Source: CAYWMP01 sp964459445
GTDB lineage: Bacteria > Desulfobacterota > DSM-4660 > Desulfatiglandales > HGW-15
Direction: 5' to 3'
Assembly: GCA_964459445.1 (NCBI GenBank)
Contig: CAYWMP010000061.1
Location: 1 to 29,268, forward strand
Length of the DNA stretch: 29,268 bases
The translations under genes were made by a program, and so were the position numbers. Below are positions 23,077 through 29,268 of the stretch, one piece after another (positions within the stretch are counted from its first letter, which is position 1; each line of letters begins with the position of its first letter). A model generated the notes under the pieces. It did no database searches, was not told the origin of the DNA, and saw nothing but the letters and a program-made list of their open reading frames with translations.

Positions 23077-24381
23077 GTGATTATCATGGGCGCCGCCGGG
23101 CGCGACTTTCACAACTTTAATGTGTATTTTAGGGATAACGAACGTTACAACGTCATATGTTTTACAGCCACACAGATCCCGGATATCGAAGGGCGTCAAT
23201 ATCCGGCAGAGCTTGCCGGTAAACGGTATCCCAAGGGAATTCCCATCCTGTCAGACGAAAACCTTTTTGATCTGGTCAAAGACAATAGGGTGGATCTTGT
23301 CGCCTTTTCATACAGTGACGTGAAACACACTGAGGTGATGCATAAGGCTTCCATCGTCACGGCTGCGGGAGCCGATTTTATTATTATCGGCGCGTCCTAC
23401 ACCATGCTTACATCCGAAAAAAAGGTCATATCGGTGTGCGCGGTCAGGACCGGATGCGGCAAGTCGCAAACGAGCCGCAAGGTGATTGAAATCCTCAGAG
23501 GTATGGGAAAACGCGTTGTGGCCGTTAGACATCCCATGCCCTACGGGGATCTCACCAAACAGGTCGTGCAGCGTTTTGCGACCTATGACGATTTTGATAA
23601 ACAGAACTGCACTATCGAGGAAAGGGAAGAATACGAGCCTCATATCCGCATGGGCGCCGTTATTTATGCCGGGATCGACTATGGGAAGATTCTTAAGGAG
23701 GCGGAGAAGGAGGCAGATGTCATTGTCTGGGACGGTGGGAATAACGATACCTCTTTCTTTAAGCCGGACATCAATATTGTTGTATTCGATCCACACCGGG
23801 CCGGACACGAAACAGCCTATCATCCAGGCGAAACCAATTTAATACTGGCCGATGTGGCGATTATCAATAAAGTTGACAGTGCTGCGTCGGACAATGTCGA
23901 AAAAGTTCGAAAAAACATTGAGAAAAACAACCCGAGGGCTCATATTCTTTTGGCCGATTCAGATCTCAAAATTGAAAATCCCGATCAGATCAAGGGCAAA
24001 AGGGTACTTGTGATTGAGGACGGCCCAACCCTGACCCATGGCAACATGGACTATGGTGCAGGCGTCATTGCGGCGCAACGTTTCGGTGCTGCGCAATTGG
24101 TGGACCCAAGATCCTATCTGGTGGGTACTCTAAGAGAGACCTTTGAAAAATATCCGTCCATCGGTTCTTTGTTGCCGGCCATGGGATACGGTCGTGAGCA
24201 AATGCGCGATCTTGAGGAGACAATCAACAAGACCGATTGCGATCTTGTGCTTTCCGCCACGCCCATTGATCTGACCCGATTGCTTTCCATTAATAAGCCA
24301 AGCATTCGAGTTCATTATGGATACAAGGACAACGGCGAGCCGACCCTCGAACAAATCATAAAAGAGCGTCTGGGAAATTAG
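23077..24381 (+). CDS. Cyclic 2,3-diphosphoglycerate synthetase-like GTPase (5' end in gap)
   Basis: The 434 visible residues open with VIIMGAAGRDFHNFNVYFRD, the family's usual N-terminus minus a few residues, so the real start is in the gap. After an N-terminal Rossmann-like domain (about 1-125), a P-loop VRTGCGKS and a GTPase-like NKVD motif (IINKVDS) mark a SIMIBI-type nucleotide-binding domain. WDGGNNDTSFF and a C-terminal LVLSATPIDLTRLL segment are also typical of this family. It is named after the archaeal enzyme that makes cyclic 2,3-diphosphoglycerate from 2,3-diphosphoglycerate and ATP. That product is not expected in a mesophilic bacterium. Its neighbours here are ornithine aminotransferase and a carbamate kinase remnant, so a role in nitrogen or carbamoyl-phosphate metabolism should be considered. 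Confidence 0.82.
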   Translation: MIIMGAAGRDFHNFNVYFRDNERYNVICFTATQIPDIEGRQYPAELAGKRYPKGIPILSDENLFDLVKDNRVDLVAFSYSDVKHTEVMHKASIVTAAGADFIIIGASYTMLTSEKKVISVCAVRTGCGKSQTSRKVIEILRGMGKRVVAVRHPMPYGDLTKQVVQRFATYDDFDKQNCTIEEREEYEPHIRMGAVIYAGIDYGKILKEAEKEADVIVWDGGNNDTSFFKPDINIVVFDPHRAGHETAYHPGETNLILADVAIINKVDSAASDNVEKVRKNIEKNNPRAHILLADSDLKIENPDQIKGKRVLVIEDGPTLTHGNMDYGAGVIAAQRFGAAQLVDPRSYLVGTLRETFEKYPSIGSLLPAMGYGREQMRDLEETINKTDCDLVLSATPIDLTRLLSINKPSIRVHYGYKDNGEPTLEQIIKERLGN

Positions 24382-24421
24382 CATCTTAAACGCATGGGCG
24401 CGATCAAATCCGCCTTCCGGC

Positions 24422-24568
24422 ATGAATAATCCAACACCTCAAAAGCCCATTCTCTTATTAGCTCTGGGGGGAAATGCCCTGATCCGGACCGGAAAAAAGG
24501 CCTTTATCGCTTCAATATCAGATATTGAGAGGGCTATAGCAGGCAAAGGGGGTACGGCATTCATTTGA
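24422..24568 (+). pseudogene. arcC: Carbamate kinase reduced to its two ends by an in-frame internal deletion
   Basis: The 48-codon frame starts with MNNPTPQKPILLLALGGNAL and IRTG, the N-terminus of carbamate kinase (LALGGNAL is its signature). It then jumps to KKAFIASISDIERAIAGKGG and TAFI, which matches that family's C-terminus (normally ...KAIITSLEKAxxALxGKxGTxI). About 260 central codons are missing, including all of the active site. The junction falls in a GGAAAAAAGG run, and both family ends would naturally contain similar G-K-K coding sequence, so deletion between short repeats is likely. The frame is kept, but the product cannot be an enzyme. It lies 40 bp after the GTPase gene, at the end of the ornithine operon. 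Confidence 0.7.
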
Positions 24569-24619
24569 AGGTTTTAACCAGAGGGAGAATAGGCGACATC
24601 AACAGGTTCCTGTGATTAC

Positions 24620-26449
24620 TCATTCTTCGTCCAGCACTTTTCGGATCGTTTTGGTCATCTCCCTGACGACGATAGGCTTCATGACAAAGGCTTTAATCCC
24701 AATTTCCATGGCCTTTTTTTCATCAATCATATCGCTAAATCCAGTACAGAGGATTATAGGAATATCCGGCCGGGCTCTTATGATCTCCACAGCTAAATCA
24801 GCACCGGTCATTTCCGGCATCGTCATATCGGTAATCACAAGATCGAAATCACCTGAGTGATTAAGGAAATGTTCCAGGGCTTCATTGCTACGGGTTATTG
24901 CGGTAACCGCATACCCAAGCCGTTGGAAGATCGGAGCCATAGCATCGACCATAGATTTTTCATCATCAACAAACAGAATCCTCTCGGTACCGCCCTGTAA
25001 GGTATCAGTTACCTTGGTCTCAGCTTGGACCTCTCCCTCAGCGATTGAAAGGAGGACTTCAAAGGTCGATCCCTTGCCCGGATCACTCTCAACATTTATC
25101 TCGCCACCACAGGTGCTGACGATACCGTGGGCAACTGAAAGCCCCAATCCGGTTCCTTCGCCCACGCCCTTTGTTGTGAAGTAGGGATCGAAAATCTTAT
25201 TCAGATCCTTTGGATCTATGCCATGGCCGGTACCACTCACTGTAAGCCTTACATATCGACCCGGAGTCACGTTGCGGGGGGAGGCTCGGTCGTAATCCTC
25301 CAGATCAATATTGTCCAAACAAACTTCCAAAGTCCCTCCTTCTTTGCGCATGGCGTGGGAAGCGTTGGTGCAAAGGTTTAGGAGCACCTGATTTATCTGG
25401 GTTGGATCGGCGAAAACCGTATCGTCATCACAGGCGATGGATTCTTGAATCTTGATAGTTTTAGGGATAGATGCGCGCAATAACTTGACAGACTCTTGAA
25501 CTATTGGGGTCATATTGAAAGGCCTTCTTTCCCCCATCGATTGACGGCTGAAACTCAAGATTTGCCTTACAAGATCCTTCGCCCTGATACAGGCCGTTCG
25601 GATCTCGTCCAAGTTTCGTTTGATAGGATTCCAGTCCGGCACATCCATGAGGGCCAATTCCGTATTCCCAAGTATAATGCCAAGGATGTTGTTAAAATCG
25701 TGAGCAATGCCGCCTGCAAGCGTCCCCACGGCTTCCATCTTCTGGGCCCGCCGAAGGTGGATTTCCATTTCCTTTTTTTCTTCTTCCGCTTTCTTCCGCT
25801 CAGTAAGATCCTCCGTGTGAACCAAAATCAAATCGGGCGGGACAAAGGCGTATTGCGCTGAAATATGTCTCCCGGGGAAAAAATGCTCTGATACTGTCTC
25901 ACTCTTTATGAGCTCATGTTTAGACAAGCATTTGTTTAAAACATCCAAGGTGTCCGGTCTGTGTTTGAACATCTCATTTGCAGACCTGCCAAGATATTGC
26001 TTGACAAGCCCTTGTGTTACCTCATCGGCGGCTAGGTTATGATCAATGAGCACAAAATCATCCCCCTGCCTCTGCCAAGTGAAAGTGGGGGTAGGACTTC
26101 CCTGGTACAGGGCTCTAAACCTCTCTTCTTTGCTTCTAAAGTTTTCCTCCGCACGTTTGCGTTCTGTTATGTCCATAATGCTGATCAGTGCATTTTGGTG
26201 TTTCTCAGCTTTAGAGGGGATGGTTGCCCGGAGCAAGATATCCAACTCATCGCCATGGAGATTCCGGTTGACACCTTCTCCTTCAAAGCTGGTCTTCTCC
26301 TCAGAGATTGTTATCAGTTCTTCCTTGAGGAGATTGAAAGACTCGGGGGAGAAAATTTTGCTTAGGTCCCCCAATAATTCCTCCTTTGACTCAGCCCTAT
26401 AGAGTGACAGAGTCGCCTCGTTAACATCCTTGACTTTTAACAAACTCAT
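24620..26449 (-). CDS. Hybrid sensor histidine kinase, C-terminal part: half PAS, PAS, kinase, receiver
   Basis: The 609 residues begin in the middle of a PAS domain (LLKVKDVNEATLSLY, ending in ISIMDITERKRAEE near 100) and continue with a second PAS-like region (105-220). A HisKA domain carries phospho-acceptor H250 (AGGIAHDFNNILG). The HATPase domain shows N362 (N box), F box DPYFTT and G2 box GTGLGLS. A C-terminal receiver domain carries D541 (LVITDMTMPEM). The G1 box reads SGTGHG instead of the usual DTGxG, so the adenine-contacting Asp is replaced by G406. The start ATG overlaps the stop of the upstream ORF as ATGA, and the two look like one original gene. No membrane segment is present, so it is a cytoplasmic sensor. 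Confidence 0.88.
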   Translation of the reverse strand: MSLLKVKDVNEATLSLYRAESKEELLGDLSKIFSPESFNLLKEELITISEEKTSFEGEGVNRNLHGDELDILLRATIPSKAEKHQNALISIMDITERKRAEENFRSKEERFRALYQGSPTPTFTWQRQGDDFVLIDHNLAADEVTQGLVKQYLGRSANEMFKHRPDTLDVLNKCLSKHELIKSETVSEHFFPGRHISAQYAFVPPDLILVHTEDLTERKKAEEEKKEMEIHLRRAQKMEAVGTLAGGIAHDFNNILGIILGNTELALMDVPDWNPIKRNLDEIRTACIRAKDLVRQILSFSRQSMGERRPFNMTPIVQESVKLLRASIPKTIKIQESIACDDDTVFADPTQINQVLLNLCTNASHAMRKEGGTLEVCLDNIDLEDYDRASPRNVTPGRYVRLTVSGTGHGIDPKDLNKIFDPYFTTKGVGEGTGLGLSVAHGIVSTCGGEINVESDPGKGSTFEVLLSIAEGEVQAETKVTDTLQGGTERILFVDDEKSMVDAMAPIFQRLGYAVTAITRSNEALEHFLNHSGDFDLVITDMTMPEMTGADLAVEIIRARPDIPIILCTGFSDMIDEKKAMEIGIKAFVMKPIVVREMTKTIRKVLDEE

Positions 26450-27615
26450 GATCTCAAAACAGACTCCGGGTGCTCTTCAAAATAGGAGCGAAAATCGGTG
26501 ATCCCTTGACCTTTCAGACCCTCTATCGCCAATCTGGCGTCTGATATATCTTCTTCCCAGAGCGAAACGCCGGTCGTTTCAAAAATACGGCGATACCTTT
26601 CCTCGCTCTCGCGAAGCTTCAACTCCGTCCGTTTCCGTTCAACTAGTTCTTGCTGCAATTCCGTATACAAATGGGCATTGTCCAGGGCTACCGATGCAAG
26701 CTCGGCAAAATGGCCTAACATTTTCACCTCATCCTGCCCAAAATCCATGTCTTTATCAAATGAACAAAGCCCCATTACCCCTATCGTTTGATCACCGGAT
26801 TTCAAGGGTATGCCTAAATCTACGGTCATGCCGTCCCATCCTGGGTAAGGATGTCTGCCTGACCATCCATCACAATTGTCAACCTTAATCATACGATCCT
26901 TTTCCCAAACCTTGCCGGATAATCCTTCACCAGGCTTCATACTCCACCCAATTAGGTCCGCGAACCGGCCCGTCCCGTGTCGAATGACGAGTTCATCTTT
27001 GGTTGTGTCGTACAAAAAGATGTATCCTTCAGTTGTCCCGGCCAATTCGCCTGCCCTCAAGATGATGTCACCGAGCAATTCGTCAATATCCAGTCGGCGC
27101 ATCAGACCCAGTGTTGTTTCATGAAGCCCCATCATGTAAGCATCATGTTTTTGGAGCTCGGCGTATGCCATGTTTTGCTCAGTTACATCATAGGCGAGAA
27201 CAATCTCAGCTCTTTTTCCATTGAAATTGATCGTGTGAGAAATTATTTCGACATCAAGAATGGCGCCATCCTTCTTTATATGCTGCCAGGTCCCGGCTTT
27301 GTCCAGACCTTCGGTTACTCTTGAAACATTTTCAAGAAGCTTGGAAACATCTTCAGTGGGTCGAATATCCTTGATGGACATGTCAAGAAATTCCTCTCGG
27401 CTGTATCCGTATTTGTCAATGGCGGCGTTATTAACCGCAAGAAAGGAGAGGGTTTCTAAATCATAGATCCACATCGTGTGAGGGTTGCTTTCGAAAAGTT
27501 GGGTATAAGTCATCTTTGAATCGTGCAGCTCTTCGAGCTCCTTTTCAAGCTCTTTGTTCTTCTTTACCAATTCATCTAAGGTTGGTTGCCTGGCCATTCC
27601 TGCCCTTGAAACCAT
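26446..27615 (-). CDS. PAS-GAF sensory protein, N-terminal part of the split hybrid kinase
   Basis: The 389 residues contain an N-terminal coiled coil (10-35), a PAS domain (about 35-150, YTQLFESNPHTMWIYDLETL) and a GAF domain (about 165-320). The GAF part includes GEGLSGKVWEKDRMIKVDN and GIPLKSGDQTIGVMGLCS. Near 335 a third domain begins: a PAS of the type EERYRRIFETTGVSLWEED, leading to ITDFRSYFEEHPESVLRS. There the frame stops, in the middle of that PAS domain, and the downstream ORF carries the rest. Restoring one base at about 26446-26452 would fuse both into a protein of roughly 998 residues. The start ATG at 27615 is uncertain; MARQPTLDEL six codons later is an alternative. Confidence 0.85.
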   Translation of the reverse strand: MVSRAGMARQPTLDELVKKNKELEKELEELHDSKMTYTQLFESNPHTMWIYDLETLSFLAVNNAAIDKYGYSREEFLDMSIKDIRPTEDVSKLLENVSRVTEGLDKAGTWQHIKKDGAILDVEIISHTINFNGKRAEIVLAYDVTEQNMAYAELQKHDAYMMGLHETTLGLMRRLDIDELLGDIILRAGELAGTTEGYIFLYDTTKDELVIRHGTGRFADLIGWSMKPGEGLSGKVWEKDRMIKVDNCDGWSGRHPYPGWDGMTVDLGIPLKSGDQTIGVMGLCSFDKDMDFGQDEVKMLGHFAELASVALDNAHLYTELQQELVERKRTELKLRESEERYRRIFETTGVSLWEEDISDARLAIEGLKGQGITDFRSYFEEHPESVLRS

Positions 27616-28052
27616 GAAAAATCAGGCTCCCAGGCAGGCTGTCCAATTGATGAGCCAAAAAAATATTTTATCATATTGAAGCGGATTTATCAGATAGCGC
27701 CATTAATATTAGGATGATCAGGGACGCCTGGATGTTCTCATTCAATAGCGGCAATGGCGCTTGGGGTTCTCAGGACTCAAATTGAAGTTTACAAGATTCT
27801 TGCCAAATTTCTAGGTTGTAAAAAACACTGCATCTTATTTGACAGGATATACAGGATTAACCGGATGATTCAGGTAGAGAAGGATCGCTTCAAAATGCAC
27901 GCTCCTCATGCAGGTTTGAAGAGATCGGTTTCCTCCAATCACTATTTCATTAAGGCGTTTTATCTCTGAGTTCTCAGTGATCTCAGTGAGAGATATCTTT
28001 TTGAAATCATGGCGATCCTGTTGATCCAGTCTAAAATCTGCGGCCCAAAATT
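27616..28052 (-). other. Intergenic region with a probable decayed GxxExxY-type fragment
   Basis: A minus-strand frame (about 27835-28052) reads FKKISLTEITE, then NEIVIG, and ends with LNHPVNPVYPVK. The first part resembles the start of GxxExxY proteins, and the last part resembles the NPVNPVNP tail often encoded after them. The middle that should carry the GxxExxY motif is missing. I regard it as a remnant and not a gene. The remaining 27616-27834 is AT-rich without recognised features and probably contains the promoter of the sensor gene. Confidence 0.35.
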
Positions 28053-29237
28053 CTATTTCAGCCATTCATTAAGACGCCTGATGCCTTCATCTAGGGTTTC
28101 GTCCCTTTTGCAAAAGCACCAGCGGACGAGGTGGCGGCCACGGGCCCTCTTGTCCCAGAAATAGGAACAGGGGATGGCTGCCACACCGGCCTTTTCCGGC
28201 AGCATCATGCAGAAATCCAGGTCATCATCAATTCCGAGAGGGGTGATGTCTGTTACCACATAATAGGTGCCTTCGGGCGTGAAGACATTAAATCCGAGGT
28301 CAGCTAATGCTTCGCACAGCCATTGCCGGCGCCGAGTATAGCCGGCAAGGAGTTGCTCATAATAGGCATCAGGAAAATCCATGGCAAAGGCCATGGCTTC
28401 CTGCAAGGTTGATTGACCGCAAAAGATGATGAATTGATGACTCATGCGGGTGGCGTGACTAAGCTCAGGCGCAGCAACCACCCTTCCGATTTTCCATCCT
28501 GTCATAGAAAAGGTTTTGGCCGTCGAGGATACCACAAAGGCACGGTCCCTTAGACCGGGAACACTCAGGGCCGTGACATGTTTGTGTCCGCCATAGACCA
28601 GGTGTTCGTAGACCTCATCAGAAACGACGTAGGCATCATGCTTTACGCAAAGCTCAGCCATGAGTTCCAATTCTTCGCGGGTGAAAACCTTGCCGGTCGG
28701 GTTATGGGGGCTGTTAATCACAATTGCCTTTGTTTTGGAATTGAACGCTTTTTCAAGTTTCTCTCTCGGTAAACTGAAATCTGGCAATTCCAGGGAGACA
28801 TATCGGATTTTGGCGCCGGACATTGCGGCGACCGGGGGGTATGAATCAAACCAGGGTTCCAGCAGAATAATCTCGTCTTCAGGCTCCAGAATACCAAAAA
28901 GGGTTGCACATATGCCTTCCGTGGCGCCCGAAGTAACGGTCACCTCGAGATCGGGATCTACAGTGATATCGTAGAAATGCTTCATCCTATGGGATACAGC
29001 CTGACGGAGTTGTGGAATGCCGATGGAAGGGGCGTATTGATTTGGACCTCTGATGATGGCTTCGGCCGCCTTTTTTCTGATTTCTTCAGGACCATCGAAA
29101 TCCGGAAATCCCTGTGAGAGATTGACTGCGCCATTGGCATTGGCAAGCGCTGTCATCTCCGTAAATACGGTCGTGCCAAAGGGGCGAAGGGCCTTAATGG
29201 TGACTTCTTTTTGGTCCCTGTTTTGGTTCGAAGACAA
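28053..29237 (-). CDS. Class I/II PLP-dependent aminotransferase (methionine/kynurenine aminotransferase-like)
   Basis: The 394-residue frame covers a full fold type I aminotransferase. Landmarks are FTEMTALANANGAVNLSQGF and PDFDGP at the N-terminus, GATEGICATLFGI, the SPHNPTGKVF motif, SDEVYEHLVY (PLP-binding Asp and Tyr), Schiff-base lysine in SSTAKTFSMTGWK, and RWCFCKRDETL with the carboxylate-binding Arg near the C-terminus. It resembles YbdL and kynurenine-oxoglutarate aminotransferases, which transaminate methionine, glutamine or aromatic amino acids. The start is uncertain: 29237 is a TTG, and the frame stays open to the right edge, so an upstream start outside the window is possible. 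No ATG occurs before the conserved region. Confidence 0.87.
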   Translation of the reverse strand: MSSNQNRDQKEVTIKALRPFGTTVFTEMTALANANGAVNLSQGFPDFDGPEEIRKKAAEAIIRGPNQYAPSIGIPQLRQAVSHRMKHFYDITVDPDLEVTVTSGATEGICATLFGILEPEDEIILLEPWFDSYPPVAAMSGAKIRYVSLELPDFSLPREKLEKAFNSKTKAIVINSPHNPTGKVFTREELELMAELCVKHDAYVVSDEVYEHLVYGGHKHVTALSVPGLRDRAFVVSSTAKTFSMTGWKIGRVVAAPELSHATRMSHQFIIFCGQSTLQEAMAFAMDFPDAYYEQLLAGYTRRRQWLCEALADLGFNVFTPEGTYYVVTDITPLGIDDDLDFCMMLPEKAGVAAIPCSYFWDKRARGRHLVRWCFCKRDETLDEGIRRLNEWLK

Positions 29238-29268
29238 AAAAAGTCTCCCGAAGAAAAAAATGTCCCGC

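Noticed and set aside
1..29268. CRISPR arrays, tRNA or rRNA genes, insertion-sequence transposases
   Set aside because: No regular repeat-spacer pattern, no tRNA/rRNA-like sequence noticed by eye, and no transposase frame was found; a covariance-model scan would be needed to exclude small RNAs.

Overview
The window looks like a draft-genome or metagenome scaffold from an anaerobic, probably sulfate-reducing-type Desulfobacterota (Desulfobacterales-like). This is an inference from gene content: UroD-superfamily methyltransferases with a corrinoid protein, an ADP-forming acyl-CoA synthetase, a BKACE enzyme, a cyclic-diphosphoglycerate-synthetase-like GTPase, and dispersed hairpin repeats of a kind I associate with that group. 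A 100-N scaffold gap lies at 22977-23076.

Layout. (1) 1-5203, all minus strand: a type I restriction-modification/defence island. In transcription order it holds a frameshifted XRE regulator, a radC 5' fragment, a DUF1016 nuclease, RadC, HsdM (frameshifted, with a PD-(D/E)XK-like N-terminus) and HsdS, which runs off the left end. (2) 5372-9714, minus: a three-gene catabolic operon of BKACE (DUF849), a carnitine dehydrogenase-like beta-hydroxyacid dehydrogenase and an ADP-forming acyl-CoA synthetase, read from a good sigma70-type promoter. (3) 10127-15657, plus, divergent from (2): a SAM-dependent O-methyltransferase, a nitrilase, a UroD-like methyltransferase, a corrinoid protein and a second UroD-like methyltransferase. 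A perfect 17-bp palindrome at 9901-9917 sits between (2) and (3). (4) 15655-17302: dispersed repeat or hairpin elements on both sides of thioredoxin reductase. (5) 17566-19356, plus: two small membrane proteins and a queuosine-salvage (DUF2419) enzyme. (6) 19396-20678, minus: two adjacent type II toxin-antitoxin operons (RHH antitoxin/MazF and Phd-like/PIN toxin), each with a palindrome over its promoter. (7) 20770-24568: a FadR-type GntR regulator divergent from ornithine aminotransferase, then the gap, a cPGS-like GTPase and a carbamate kinase reduced to its two ends. (8) 24620-27615, minus: a PAS-GAF-PAS/histidine kinase/receiver sensor split inside a PAS domain. (9) 28053-29237, minus: a class I aminotransferase.

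How the genes may work together. Regions (2) and (3) form the most interesting unit. A beta-hydroxy acid (carnitine is the best precedent) could be oxidised by the dehydrogenase and cleaved with acetyl-CoA by BKACE to acetoacetate and a new acyl-CoA. The ADP-forming synthetase could then release the acid with ATP formation. The divergent operon could demethylate a related substrate through corrinoid chemistry. The substrate cannot be read from the sequence. Three genes (hsdM, the XRE regulator, the sensor kinase) each carry an apparent single-base loss, which means either gene decay or consensus error in this assembly.
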